This document shows, piece after piece, positions 37,612 to 51,620 of a DNA stretch of 64,000 nt. A model generated the notes under the pieces. That model did not search any database, was not told where the DNA came from, and saw only the letters and a program-made list of their open reading frames with translations. The stretch comes from Prunella strophiata (Eukaryota > Chordata > Aves > Passeriformes > Prunellidae). Each line of letters starts with the position of its first letter. Within the stretch, counting starts at the first letter, position 1. Location: positions 30,538,597-30,602,596 of the forward strand of contig JAZBQD010000001.1 in assembly GCA_036583965.1 (NCBI GenBank), written 5' to 3'. The position numbers were made by a program, and so were the translations under genes.

Positions 37612-40600
37612 CCATGTTAGACTTTCAAACAGACTTTTGAGTACTTTATGAAATGCTCATTATATTTGATCTTTTGTAGGTATCATTATTTGAAAGTGGA
37701 AAAAATTATTAGTGAAATGTAGGACTTGATTTTTTTTTTTTTTTTATATTTACAGTTAACAAGTTATCATTACTGAAATATCTATTGTAGGCCTTTTACT
37801 AATATTTGATCACTTATCAACCTCTCTAGCAGTTCTCTAAAAATCCTGAGAATGAATGACAGAATGAACTGCACAGCAGAACTGTTAATAATTCAGACCA
37901 CAAAAGACCCTGAGATCAACAGATCCCTATGGTGGGAGGGGGAGAAGCCACCAAAATCCAAAAAAAACCCCAAAAAGCAAACAGACAAAATAAAAACCCA
38001 CAACCAAACAGCTCAGCATTTAGCAGTGAAGATAAATTTTCACTATTTATTTCACCAATACCTCAAAGTTCTTCATCAGAGTTTTTCTTGTGGACTAGAA
38101 CTCCACACAGCAGCTGGAGGACCAAGTGTGTTTTAAGTATAAAACATACCAAGAGAATACCTAGCTTCCTAAGTGTTCCAAACTTAAACTTATTTATGTT
38201 TATTATCAAATTTAAAATCCACTACAAATATAATTTCCTTTCATAATGTACTGACCATTGTAATAAACAGACAGCCAACTTGTTTTAATGCCACTATATA
38301 AAGGGCATAATTGAAATTACCCTTATCATTACTACAAACAGTTGTACTGTAGCTGAGAAATAACTTTAATATTTCCCCTACACCAAAAACATAAAGCTAA
38401 GTGAAACCCCAAATGATGGTTAAAAGATTTTTTTTTTTCTTCTGTGATAGTAGTGTAGAAGAAAGAAAAAAGTCAAGAACTTCTCTTGTTTCAAATGATG
38501 CTGTGGTATGATAAATTTCTTGCATACCCATGGTATTTTCAAGATTGAGCAAGATCCCTTCAAATGTTTGGACTATAATTTTAGAATTCATGAAAAATCT
38601 TTAGCAAGAGAATTGATCAAAGTTTTGTATAAATTTAAACATTTTTCATTCCAAATTTAATTTTTACCATTTATTGATTTGATTGCTTTACCTATTCATG
38701 ATTTGCATTCTTAATGCTACTGAGCCTGATGTTATTCCATTTAATGTCCTAAGCACTACTATAACTAAAACTTACATGGTTTTCAAAATTTCAAGCACTA
38801 CATTAGAATTTTCATTTTTAAAATGGCAAATGAGGATAATAAACACACCCTTAGAAAGTTCAGCTTTCCTTCTCTCCCTAAATCAAGAGTACCTGGCTTT
38901 TCCATGCAGCAGCTAGCTCTAGCTTGATGAAGTTCTCTGTGGAGCAAGCAGACCTACAGCACATTCACAGCATGGTAAGCTGATCTGGATGTGAGCAGCA
39001 GGCCCAGATTTGAAGTGTTAACATTATAGCACATTTCCACAGCTAAGTCTTTGCCCATTCATGGAGGACTCATGGGGAAAAGACTAGCCAGGAGCTGGCT
39101 GTCACTGCCAGAACAATCCAGGGCTGCAGCACACTCCATGCCAGCACTGGAGGGGCTCCTGAGGAAGGGAGCAGCCAGAAACAGAGCAGAGGATGGACAA
39201 ATTGGTCTAGCAGGACACATACAGCTGGAGGCATCATTTGGGTACCCCTGCTGGAAACCATAAAACTCTATAAGCTCCATGAAATAAGCACTATTACATT
39301 CACAGTGGAATGTATCATAGTATCTTTAGCCTAAATGTTGCTATTTCAGGTCAAGCTGGGAAGGGTACATTATTTCTTTGACAAGCTATATACAGATCAA
39401 GAACATAAAAAAACTAGGAATAAACATCAACCTTAATCACACTTTTCCCATTCATTTGTTGTGAATATGAATGCTGGAAAGGGCACAAGCCACCCCTGGA
39501 GGTATCTCTGTTCTGCTGCCTGCAGATGTTGACAGAAAGTTCCTCCTCACTTTCCAGTGGTGATGGTTGCAGAAGGACTTGAAACTACAAATGCCTCATC
39601 TGTCCATTCCTTCTTGGAAAAGAAAAGTGCTAGTCATAGCTCCTGCTTAGCTGGGTGATAGAAGGTGATAATCCTTTCAGGAATGTCACACTTAATATCT
39701 ACTTTGGGCATGACAATCACTAAATTCCAAGGAGATTAGCATTGCAGAATCCACTAAAAGAAAACTTTGCTATGGCAAGACGGGAGCCCAAGGATATAAT
39801 TAATAAAACCATATAGGAACCTTTTTTTCCAATTATCAATTCTTGCTCCAATTTATGCTTCCTAACACCAAGCTTCTAATGAGATTTCACAGATGAAATT
39901 TCTACCAAATAATGTAGTGTTTTCTACAAACTGCAAGGCAAGCAGGAAGCTGGGTAATTCAGCATGTACATTCATCACCATACTTAGTATTAGTTATAAC
40001 AGTTTCAATACAAATACATATTCAATCATTATGCAAAGGCTTCTAGTCAGAAGTAGAGAGATATGGCAGAAATGAAAGGAAAAAGACTCTCTCTAATGAA
40101 AAATTACTGACATTCTGCCACTAATTAGTAATGTGAAAACATTCTACAGAATTTCAGAGTAAAAATATAGAACCCTTTCTTATTTTTTAAATACACTGGA
40201 TTAAAATTTAATGCCTAAAAGAAAAGTTCTTCCTGAACAGAAATCTGATCTCTCTAAATTTTAGTTTCTTCCTTGCAGATTAATAACTCAGTTTAGTATT
40301 TCCTGCACTTATTGATGGAAACTCATGTTAGAAATATTGGCAGCATAAAGCCAAGATTTCCTATAATGTCCCAAATTAGTTGGCTACCACAGGTTTATGG
40401 ATTATTAATGCATCTCCTGTTGGCATTCTGCCTTATACCATTTTTCATTGAAATATTAAACCAAATTCAATCTTTTCTAGATTTTTAGTAACATAAAGCT
40501 TGCAAACAGCATTAACCCCTGTTCCAAGAGTCTCTCATTCAATAAGTCTTTTAGGCATATGTTCAAAATCATCCATATTCAGCAAAAGACAAAAGCACAT

Positions 40601-43600
40601 AATGGAATCTAGGTGACAGTTCAAGATATTTTGCTGAATTAGGGTAAGTAATGTAATTGTTCCTATTAAATAAAAAATGTGCCACAATAAGAGGGATCAA
40701 CTTATAAATAAAGGTGTCTACCTTACTAAACCGAATTAATATCTTTTCAATTGAAACAAATAATTTAGTCAATTAAGCATAACATTCATTACTCTATTTT
40801 TGTAACCAGGAAATAAAGCTTTTCTCATCATTCAGACAAGCTGTAGGATTGAACATAAGGCTATTAGGTGGAAACTTTACCTGATAGAAACTCACCACTA
40901 ACAAGTTGAAAATTCACAGTTCTTTTTTTTTTTTTTTTTTTCATTTTGAAGTGCTTTCTAGATCATGAAAAAGGACAACTACATACACCAAAAGTAGATA
41001 TCTGTGTTTTGTTTTACCAGAGTGCCTGATGAGTTTGAATAAGACAATGGAATTAACACACATCACATATGTACACCAACAGAATTTAGCCTCTCATTCC
41101 TCATGGAAAGCCCAGTAAAGTAGCAATATAGTTATTATTATTAAATAATTATTACTGTGTTGCTTAAAATTAAAAACTGAAATATGAATATAATTTATAA
41201 ATTATAGCATTTTACCTCTTTCATATTCACAAATCCAAAGATACTAGCAAACAGTTTAGAGAGGTTAAATTGTTATCCTAACAATCTCTCCCCGATGAAA
41301 CAAAAAGGCAGCAACATTCCTTCCAGATGTGCAATAAGAAGAGAGAGTCACTCTGTTCCCAGAGGATCAGAGAACTCAGAATTTCAAAGACTGATGCCAG
41401 GAAGCCTTGCCAGATATATTTCACAAAAAATGTTTGATGAATTGTTATGGTGAGCATCGACTTTTCAGATAAATGACTGAAAATAAACTGGTTTGTATCT
41501 CAATGGAGAGTATAAATTTCCTTTTTGCTTTGGGAACTTGAAGCATGGAGAAAGCTGTTGACCATTCCACCTCTCACTGAACTAACACCATTTTACTAAA
41601 AATGTGTTGCTTTCCAAATTTCTTTACTCCTAGCTTCATAAATTTAGTCAGAGAGGAAAGATATCCAAAAAAATTCTTACATAAAATTATGACAACCAAG
41701 TGATTTGCAAACTGCCTGAATCTGCACAATCTGTAAGAGGGAAATCACTGATCTGCAATGTTAAACACATAACTAAAAATTTCTATGAAACTTTATGAAA
41801 AGAAAGGAAGCTGCAAAACATGATTCCAGTGTTGATTACCGACATGATAAACAAATCTGATTACATGGGCTGTGAATAAATACTGACATGCCCAAATTTT
41901 ATTTAAAAATCATCAGAGTAGTAATATTTATCAGAAAAGAGTGTTCTGTGATAAAGTAGAAGCAACAAGCTTTTAAATTCTCAGCCATGAAAGCTCATCT
42001 TACACTTTCTCCTACACTTGCAGGTAGAGGAAAAGCTACCCTCCACTCTGTAGCTCTAGAACCTCCATGCATGCAGCTCTAGACCTACCATGTCTCATGA
42101 AGTATTTTTCTTTTTAACTGATGAGGACAAACTAGGAAAGAACTTTCAAGATTGTTATAAGAATTGGCCAGCAATCACACAGCTTCATTTTGCATGTCTA
42201 CAGTGATCAAAAAGGATTTCTCACTGAACAGAACTGAAATTACAGCTTCAGAGCAGACTTCAGAATAGAATTATCAGCTGTGAAAGATTCAGAAGCAATA
42301 AAAAAAAAAAGTATGATCAAGAATAATCTAAACATAAAGTACTTCTTCCAAATAGTGCAGACTTTTTATGTTTCTGCCTTCATCTTCTTTCTCTTGTCCC
42401 CTTCATGCTCCTAAATATTTCTGGGATTATTCAAATTGCCTAAATAAAATTCATGCATAAGAAAGTCTTTTGCCTAAATACATGAGGGCTTATTACCCCA
42501 TTTCTTTACTGGCACAAAATCTGAGAAAAGCCTCAAGGTGCAAATGATCTGCAGTCTATTTAACATCATGGTTATTTATTTTTATGGGCACTCATTATTA
42601 CTCTTTACCCTAAATTATAGGTACATTCCTGGCTCTGTTTCCCGCTATTCCATAATCTTTATAATAATATGGGTTTTCAGATTTCCAAATCCTCCTCAAT
42701 ACCTCATCAATCAAAAATGCATGCAACATCCACTATTTGTTATACTGGGCAGAGAGAGCAAACCATGGGACCGCAGCTTGGAGCCCAGATAAAGACTTTA
42801 CTCATATCCCAGGACTGGGATTCATGCCATAGCTTTGGTAGCATTTACTAAGAAAACCTGTTTTGCAATATCTTAACAGAGTCTTTGCATACAAACTGAT
42901 ATGCACTGAATTAGTGTTTAAATACCACAGTTCCTATTTTATTATGGATTACGTGCTGAACTAGTTCTGTCAAGTTTAGAACAGTATCCCATAATTTTGA
43001 CTAAATCTAAGCCCATGCATCTTTTTCCATGGAAACAGTATTACAAGCATGCCCATTTCTCCCATCACAGAAAATTTTCATTAATATTTTGATAAACAGC
43101 TGTTATTCTATAGTAGTTTATAGCCACAATAGCATCAGAAATGACACAGCACCAGAGGAGATCACATAACACTTAATTTTGTGGACAACTCAGAAAACTA
43201 TAGTTTGCATTTCAATTTTTGGGCTTACTGGACAGGAAAAAAACTTGTGCCTTGATGAAAAACCTTTGGCTTGCTAACCATGTATCCATTAAAGCTGAGC
43301 TGGGTTGCTGTCACTGTCTTTACAACACCTTTAGAAAGGAGTTGGTTTAAACACAATATTATTATAAAATAATAAGGTATTGGTCCTTTCCTGAAACTAT
43401 GTTTTGTAATTGCTAAAAGGAAAGACTGTTCCAAAATAAGCATTGGTTAGTAAAAGTCAAGTCTTCTTAATGACACTGCATCATATATGCAAATGAAAAT
43501 AATGTATTAAAATGCAAATTTTGCAGCACCAAGACACATTCCCCCTGCTCCCCCCAATCCACTACAGATGAGAATCTCCTAGAAAAATCTGTATGATTTA

Positions 43601-43619
43601 GAAGAAACTAACCTCTAAC

Positions 43620-43830
43620 CTTCAAAAATTGTAGTTTTTCTGCACTGAAGGTTCCTTGATGTGCTCAGGAAGTTAATGATATCCAGAACTGTTAATTCTC
43701 ACCTGTTTCTCTTGTTGATTTTGTAGTCCATGAGATTTATTCATCAAGATTTACACCTTTTTATTGAACTGTGTAGGCTGCAATGACTATACAGTGTTTC
43801 TGGCCAATCTTAACTATGCTCTCTTTATGG
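43620..43830. promoter_or_regulatory. Candidate conserved non-coding element
   Basis: A homopolymer-poor segment with a TAATGATATC stretch near 43675, an E-box CACCTG near 43701, and a homeodomain-like TTGATTTTG nearby. No repeat was recognised. The regulatory role is inference from texture. Confidence 0.18.
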
Positions 43831-44839
43831 GAGGAATTAAAATTATACAAATATATTGATAGATTGCAAAAATAGAAGTGATAAGGGCAAGTCAGAATGA
43901 TCCACACAGGAGAACTGATCTCTGAGACCATGAAAACAAACTTTGTGGATAGTGGTGATAAAGGACATATCTTTACAATTATCTAGAAAGCATGTAGGCC
44001 TCTGAAGTGAGTACTTTTATTGGAAGGGGTATTCTGGGTATTAAATCTGCAGTCCAAGCAATGAAATACTTAAAACCATAAGGTGCCACAAACATTTTGG
44101 CTAAACCATTGTACATGGTGCTTTCTGCCTATCTTCTCAAACATGAAAGCAAGGAAAGAAAGGAAAGAATATGAATTTTTTTGTTTTCTTCACTGCCTAT
44201 CTTTTCCATTTAACTAAGTAAACACATGGGGCCATGGATAACTTCTTGCTACACACGTGCTTGACAAAGGGTCCACAAAAGACTTCAGTAGTCCCAAATA
44301 AGATGACAACACAACTGTAAGAGAAAAATGCTCACATTTATACATTCATAAAGAGAAATCATAACATCCTCAGGGACAGTAAAGGACACATGGTAGTATC
44401 CTCAACTATTTCTCCAAATTAGCATACATTTCATTAAAATTCTTGTGTTTCAGTAAGAAACACTGACTTTTCAGTAGAAATGCCATTTACATTCAATAAC
44501 AGATAAGAATATATAAATAAAATGAAACTTCTTAAGGCATGCAATAATCCTGCTGTAAAAGCAGCATACATTCCTTTGTTTTTTTCTCACCTCTTAGAAC
44601 CACTTTTCTGCTGTTAAACAGAAGGGAAAAAGTGATGTGGGTGGGAGGACTTAGGATGAAAAAAGAAAAGGCAAGTCTCTCATGAACTTCACTAAGTAAC
44701 CCTTGCCTATTATGCTCACCTGAGTCAAGGATGCTTACAGCTTATTACCACAAATATTCAGACAGATTCTGAGCCACAGTGGGTTGAAGGCAAGAAAAGG
44801 AAACACATCCCATGAGCAGAATTACGAAATCTTTCTCTA

Positions 44840-45150
44840 AACAAATACAAAGACCGGAGCCGGCAGGTGCCAGACCCTTTGTTAATTGTGCCCCAAGGCT
44901 CTAAAGCTCCCTGCCTTATGACATTAGATCAAGTTTTTTTCCTTCCCTGCTTTCAAAATTCCCATTCTTTCAAGCTTATGCACTTGCTTAGCCAAGTTCC
45001 ACAGACTATTGCATTGTAGGTGCCCAGAGACAATCTACATAAAAGATATTTCATAAAGGCAGATTGCTTTGTTAATCAAAATCTCCTCACTGCCTCTGAT
45101 TTGCTACCCAAAGCAGCTCTTCAAGCCTTTCTTAAATTTGTTACGTATAA
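44840..45150. promoter_or_regulatory. Candidate enhancer-like conserved element
   Basis: This is one of the few non-repeat places with clustered CpGs (gaccggagccgg, 44852-44863). They are followed directly by an E-box CAGGTG (44864-44869), a SOX/TCF-like CTTTGTT (44877-44883) and a homeodomain-like TTAATTG. Further on there is TGTTAATCAAAATC near 45070-45082. The segment has no low-complexity DNA and no transposon similarity that I recognise. CpG retention in AT-rich DNA together with packed transcription-factor-like sites suggests constraint. No promoter element or transcript evidence is visible. Confidence 0.3.
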
Positions 45151-45459
45151 AGCATCACCGCAACAGCATATGAAAATATTAAATTAAAGATCTTAATTCA
45201 AGTGTGGAACAAGTCAGTTGCAAGAGGTTTTAAAATGGCTCAGGACACACACAAACTCATTAAGTGCAACCCTAATATTTCCTGGGTTTTTCAAACAATC
45301 AGTGTGATTGACCTTAAAGTTCCTCTGGCTTTTCATACTCACGTGCAATTTCTTTCAGGTTGGTAAGAGAGAACACTCAATTCTGCTTGTCTAGGCTTCT
45401 CAAAGTATTAGAGTTACATGAGGGAAAAGGTAAAAGCACAAGTTGACTAATGAAATCTG

Positions 45460-45590
45460 TGAGAATGTGCTTTTTTGTCTAAATATTGGAGTGATTGTCA
45501 AGGAGACAGAAGCTCTGACCGTATTTCACCGTCAAATTATGATTGTCATTGTTCATAGACTAAAAGAAATCTGACAGGCATCCTAAGATT
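45460..45590. promoter_or_regulatory. Candidate conserved element with PBX/MEIS-like sites
   Basis: It contains TGATTGTC at 45492-45499, two CpG-bearing accgt motifs (45519-45532), a further gattgtcattgttc and TGACAG at 45572-45577. These resemble PBX/MEIS and SOX cores. There is no coding potential or repeat similarity. The call rests on motif density. Confidence 0.25.
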
Positions 45591-48512
45591 TAAGATTCTT
45601 AAGTATCTTTTCAATGACATATTTCAGTGCATGTGATTACTGAAATTACAACATGATCTATTTCACACTGCCCCCCTTCCCCTTCTAATTTAAACATGTT
45701 ATCTATCAAGCTCTCATTAGAGAGGTTAAATCTTATCAAGCTATTCTTAAGCAACTCCAAGTCTATTTTCAAATCAAGAATCACCAAAATAGTAGTACTG
45801 ATGATGATCAATCAAAACATTTAAACTACTTCACGAGAGCAGCAGAAAGTTTGCATATATCTTGAATAGAATTCACCCATATGCTTCTGTTCATTCAGTC
45901 GCCATGCTGAGCTTGGCAAATGAGATCAAAATACACAAAGCCAGTGTTTGTATAATGGCACTGCAGTATCTATAACTTGGCACAACAGGTGAAGTTCATA
46001 CTTTGGAGGAAGCAATTTCTCTGAGTTACTCTCCTGTTACTCTCAACAAACTTTTAAGATGCTTGGGGCAACACTTTAGGATGTGGTACCAAACTGACAT
46101 ATTGTCTAACTGTGATGTTCAAAAAAGTCCATGCCCAGTTATGTGTTTTGCCTATAGGAAAGTGAATTTTAGATTCTTCCACACTGACCTCAATTTGCTC
46201 CCAAGATGCCTGAGCCTAATAATAAGGAATATAGCTGTAGCTCAGTGAGTAGGGGAAGGTGCTTCCCTCAGCTTGGAGACAATGGCTGACTATTACAGAG
46301 AGCATATGACATGTGTGCATACACACAACTACACATTCTCCAAGATTTTAAATTAACAGTACAGAAATATGGCTTAGCAATTGATTTGGAATGAATTTAT
46401 GAGAAGTATCAAAACAGCAATAACTCATCACATATGACATCATAACCTCTACATGTATATGTATCTTGTTTCCCTCTCCTTCAACATTTCATTACTCTGC
46501 AAGTGAAGACTTGGCTGAAAATCTGAAAAGCCTCATCATATATCCAGCCACATGTGCATGGCTAAAACACCTGCAGGCAGTTGTTTTAAGGCACAGAGAT
46601 GTCTAGCATGTGTATGGATTTCCTCCCCATAATCTGTCCAGGTTTAACCACAGCCACGAGGAGAAATTACCTAGAGATTCCTCTCTTGTGCTAACATATT
46701 TTTTTCCAACACAGTATTTCTAACCTACATATCAGAGAAACTCTTTTTTAGACTGACTGAAAAATCTTTTCTATTAAGCATATGAGACTTGGGAACAGAC
46801 AAGAAACAAGAGCCAGATATATTTTTTTATTAGAAAATAATATAATAGAATTTGAAAAAAAAAATAGATTTATATCAAAATTCATAAATTAGGGCAGTTA
46901 AAAGTACCTGCAAGGTGGTATTAAATAGTTGGCTTTGGAAGTTTGGAAAATCATTTCAAGCCCATGTAGAAAAAACAGTAAGAAAAAAAGTAAAAACTTC
47001 AGGTAAGGAATGTGCTACTTAATTTACTTAAAAGAACATAAACCCATTAATATTTTGGCATTTGCTTTTCATTTCATTCTTTGCTCCATCACCATACTTA
47101 AAAAACACTTCCAATGAAAGGTAGATTGAACTTCACAGATCAGAACTTGCTCTTGCACCTTTATTTATTTAAAAGTATTTTCTGAGAAGGTCCCATTAAC
47201 ATTCAGTGTTATCAGAATAATTCTATTTTAATTTTAAACAACTCCTATTACATAAACTACAACAGTTCTATAGATTTTAAAACTAGGTTCCCTACTGTCA
47301 AGACCTGATTTTAGGAATCAGATACTCTTTGCCTTCTCAAATTTTCTAAATGGGATTGAAGTGATGCACAACTTTTTAACCTACCTTAGAAACTGGCATC
47401 TTCTAAAATTGCTGCAGAACAGCTCTACATTTGCTCTCTCATGTCCACAGGAACAAATCCTGAACAACTCACAGAACATCAGAGCAGCAGTATCAAGGTT
47501 TTCACTTTCCTGCCTGTGCTACTGATGAACAGAATGACAGACTAAGACTCAGCTCCCTGGTGAAACACTGTGGCTCCTTTAGGTTGTATGTTCACAAAAA
47601 AAAAATATAAATATTTTAGATCCTAAATATTAATCTGTCAGGAAAATCCCACCTCCATTCAGGATGGACGATTTGAGGTTACAAATGCATTCCTGCTTGT
47701 GAAAGAAACATTCCTTTTCCTACACACATCTTCCACTCAGTGCATTCCCAGGTACCATATCAACCACAGCAAGCTGGCATCTGTTCTCACTGACAAAGTC
47801 ACTTCTAGAACTCTTTGAAATTTTCTTTTTACTCTGTAAAACATACCAGTATTTTGCATATTTTCTTTATTTATTTGCTAAACTGCAGTCTGTTTTAGCT
47901 TCTTGTGGGAACAACTTCTGCCTGAATTATGGCTCCTACATCTCCGAAATGAATGCCATCTCCAAATCTTGCAAACTATCTTAACTAGTTCATTTCATCC
48001 AGAAATTTTGTCTGAAGGGCCATCTTCCCTAAACACACAGAGAGCAGGAAAAATAACCCAAACAAACTTTTATTAAGGGTTGGCAGGATAAAAGAATTAT
48101 CAGACATTAAAAATATGTCAAACTCACTCTACTTTGTGGCATCTCCTGATGTTCTAATTCTTCTCATAATATTCTCATGATGTTCTATTTTGTCTCATTC
48201 TCTTTTGAATACAGCCATTATACTCCTTTATAACAAACAGATTTTTCAACACAAACAAATTAATTTAGCCAACAGCTTCTCTTTCACTTTACTACTGAAC
48301 ACACCCTGGTAAGGGAATTGCTTTTATATTGACAGTGGAACAAAAGTGAAGAGGAAACAACAGTAAAGGGACTCCTGCAGCTATTCTGCACACTTCTACT
48401 GCCATTGTTATCTAGCATCAGATTTCAGGGCAATTCAAGGTAAACTTTGCATCCACAATTATCAGCTGAGTGGATGTCCACATATCTCCTTTTTACCTTA
48501 CTGTAATCTCAC

Positions 48513-48666
48513 CTGGTATTTCTTTCTCTGTCACATACTTTACATCAGGTAAAAGCTGGCATTTGGCAGCACCAAATTGCTTCTGAATGATGTAATAGCT
48601 TATATTTAATACATTTATTCTAAATTGCTCTCTTTTTTCCCCCCCATGAAGTTTATCATTTACTAC
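48513..48666 (-). other. Candidate 154-nt internal exon, unproven
   Basis: On the minus strand a stop-free frame is bounded by an acceptor-like ttgtgtctgtcttaaag (exon start at 48666) and a good donor CAG|GTGAGA (exon end at 48513). The exon would begin in phase 0 and end after one extra base. The peptide starts VVNDKLHGGEKREQF, has ISYYIIQKQFGAAK in the middle and ends with PDVKYVTEKEIPG. It is mixed and charged, unlike the surrounding chance ORFs. The wider ORF is 103 codons (48493-48804), but its first 40 or so residues look random. I do not recognise the family. Chance remains likely, because ORFs of this size occur elsewhere in the window. Confidence 0.22.
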
Positions 48667-51199
48667 CTTTAAGACAGACACAATCTGACAAATTAATGAA
48701 TTATGTGGATTTGGGAGGAACAGTAGGATGTTTGGTGTGTGTGGAGGGGGTTTTTGCCAACCTCTTGGCTTTAAGACAGATTCTAATTCTTCCATCGGGC
48801 CCAAGGAATTATTTCCATTGAGCCCACTCCTTTTATTTCACGGAAACAAAATGTAGTGCTAAGCCTGGCTGCTCCCACTCACAATTCAGAAAAAAAGCCA
48901 TCCAGAAGTTGCCTCTCTCCTGTGAGGAAAGGTAGAGCTGGGATAGATGCAGCTTTCCTAAGCACAGCTGACTGAAGATGCTACAGTCACTGCTCCTGCA
49001 GTGGTGGCTGCAGAGGAAGCCAAGTCAGAGTGGGGAAATCCAGCACGTGGGTGTGATAGCCCTGCAATTTTGGTATGCACATATTCTAACTCCTCTCAGG
49101 CAAGAGGGAACACTAATTTAGTTCTCTAGTACATGTGAGAAGCCATGTCTTAGTAATGGGAATTGATCTTGAAAGAGGCAGCCCAGGACATGTGCTCTTT
49201 CCACATCTCTCTACATGGCCCAACACTGAGCAAAAGTAAAAAATCAGAGATTGCAGTCTTGTTTGGTCTTTAAGTAGACATCAGAAGGTTGCTTGCACCC
49301 CCCTCTGTAAGCATTCCTGTGAAAGGACTTGTATTCACCAGCCTTATAATTTTTCAGCCTACTGTGCTAAATATCATCACGGCAATTGGAGGCATTCTAA
49401 CAGAACTGCAATACAAATCTGTTTCACTTGAGAAGCAAAGCCTACGGTTCCTTAGGCTTTATAACACAGCTCTCAGTACAAATTCACTGAATTTCCCCAA
49501 TGCTTCACTCTGTGATTTTAGGAGTCTATTTTCCCCAGTGGCACGCAAGTACTAAAATTGCACTACATTGCATTTTGCTCTCAGTGGGTGGGAAAGTGAA
49601 TACTCAATGGGTTATTTTCCATTCTTTATTTCCGTTTTATGCAGCCACAGGTGGGGGGTCTTTCAGGTGGCTGCCTAGGTTTACTAAGCACTTTAGAGTC
49701 ATAGACAAAAAGGGTCTTACAAAACATACCAGTGTTGTCAATCACACAGTAAAAGAAATTCATTCTGTGTAAATAGAAACAATTTTCAAGATATCTCTGA
49801 CTGTAAAAGGTAACACAATGAATAGCAACCAAAAAAGGATCAGCCATCCTCTGTTTGGTAAGGGACATAAAACAATTCCACTTGTTTATACTTATTATTT
49901 ACCTCTCTATCTCCTCCCTTTCTTCTCCCCAGGTGTGATCTCTCTGCTTAAGGACATACAAAGTTAGTGAAGGATGTCATGGGGCTTCCTATCATTTACT
50001 TTTCTTACAATGAGGTTATTAACAGACCACAAAAATATCACAAAACAAGAAAAAAAAGGAAGTCATCAACTTACTTATCATTTGCTTTCAGAGCTCCGCA
50101 AGGAACTTTGATCAGAAATTATATTAGATCATGAATATAGATATTCATATCCAGTAAAAGGTTGACAGCTTTCTCTTCTTGCATAAGATCATGCAATGAA
50201 ATCCTAAAAATTTACCCTTTTCTTTCCTGAAATCAAATTTAAAAAAGGATCCTTCACCGACTTCTACACAGCACACACTCTGAACAACGAAATGCAAAAT
50301 GCATTGCATCTTTTTGGCTGCTCATAATTTGAAAGACATATAGATGTTACAGCAAGATGTGCATGCTGTAAAGAATAAACACACAAGGGGATAAAACAGT
50401 TTCACTGCTGTTATGCAGATGGCTGCCCTTCTGACTGTGGAGGGAATTTCTTCCCTCCCCCATTTTTTAAAGCAGGCTTTTACATGTGTTGACTGTGTGG
50501 GAATTAGTGCTTTTTCAGATGACACCCACATCCTCTTCCTTCAGGTCAGTAACACCAACTACAGGCCAGTGGCCAAAGTCACATCAGTATTCCATCCATC
50601 CTATCCTGCTAAAAAGTATAAATTCTCAGAGAAACTCAGCTCAAAAATGGAATGGCCCCATTATTTTAGTCATTAGAAATACGAAGAGCAGTGAACAACA
50701 TTTGGATGCAGTACTGCTTTCTGTGTGCATGCCATTTTCTCAATAGAAGTCTCAGCTATTTAAAAACTGAGATGTACAAACTCAAAAATAAAATTCTATG
50801 TCCCATATGTTCAAAAGCATCTATTTGTGCATTTCAAATAGGTTGCCCAACAGACAAATTAGTTTTTTATAAACAATAATGGTCTGAAAAATATTTTGTG
50901 ACCCTACAGTAATATCTCAGATGACATCAAGCAGTTTTATCTGCAAAAGCAAGAGTCTCTTGAAAAATTCCTCAAAAAATAAATTAAATGTAACAACAAA
51001 AATCTAAATTTTCAATACAGATTCTAATTTTACTAAGAAAACACCATCTTTCACATTTCCAACATTTGCTACGCAGACCCTTAGCATGGGGCAGATATTT
51101 ACTGCCTCTGGAATTAAAACATGCTCTTATAAAAAAAAAATATATTCAAATGGAACATGCACCAGAAAGATTTTTTTTTTCTTTTTTTTCCCTTTTACC

Positions 51200-51620
51200 A
51201 ATAATACAAAGCTTTATCCTGTCTGTGTACTACAGAACAGTACAGGCTGTATGGAATATATCAACACGTGTCTATACGTTATTAAAAACAGTAAATTCCC
51301 ATTTAAACAAGGGCTACAATCTGTGCACTAAACACTCATTAATGGTTATGAATCAAAAAAAAAAGGGGGGGACTTGCAGCAGGTGTGCATATCTATGAAT
51401 TTCAATACATTGTAAAACTGTCTGTAGCCAACAGCTTCATCATTTGGCCTTTCTGAGCTTGGAGACAGGCAATTTTTCATGATTTTACTATTTCTGGCCA
51501 AACAAAAAGTTTTTAATTAAATATACCACATGATTCCAGATGTTTGTTTATTTGTTCCAATGAGGCCATAAAAATGCCTGAATGATAAAATTGGAGGACT
51601 CCTGCAAAAACAGGCTAGAC
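51200..51620. promoter_or_regulatory. Candidate conserved non-coding element
   Basis: After a T-rich tract, the segment from about 51200 has balanced, non-repetitive sequence. It includes a palindromic E-box CACGTG (51265-51270), a tacgttatt motif and a homeodomain-like ctcattaatgg. Further sequence, such as ttaattaaatatacc, runs to about 51620. It could be a regulatory element or part of a 3' UTR. No polyadenylation signal arrangement decides between them. Confidence 0.18.

Larger units (their letters stand above)
37612..48512. other. Non-coding single-copy stretch with homopolymers
   Basis: No gene was recognised over about 11 kb. T16 at 37730-37745 and T20 at 40923-40942 are the main low-complexity items. 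A mildly GC-richer patch at 39050-39265 carries ORFs on both strands without recognisable domains. Regulatory-looking segments at 43620-43830, 44840-45150 and 45460-45590 are listed separately. Confidence 0.55.

Noticed and set aside
38307..38335. Imperfect hairpin (aagggcataatt / aattaccctt) as a microRNA
   Set aside because: The stem is too short and bulged for a microRNA precursor.
46229..46300. tRNA-like A-box (tgtagctcagtgagtagg)
   Set aside because: No B-box/T-loop or acceptor-stem pairing at the required distance.
46636..46665. ccaggtttaaccacag as another LTR end
   Set aside because: Only a short resemblance to avian ERV termini, with no further LTR blocks beside it.
51066..51398. 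110-codon ORF as a gene
   Set aside because: The frame runs through poly-Phe and poly-Lys homopolymers.
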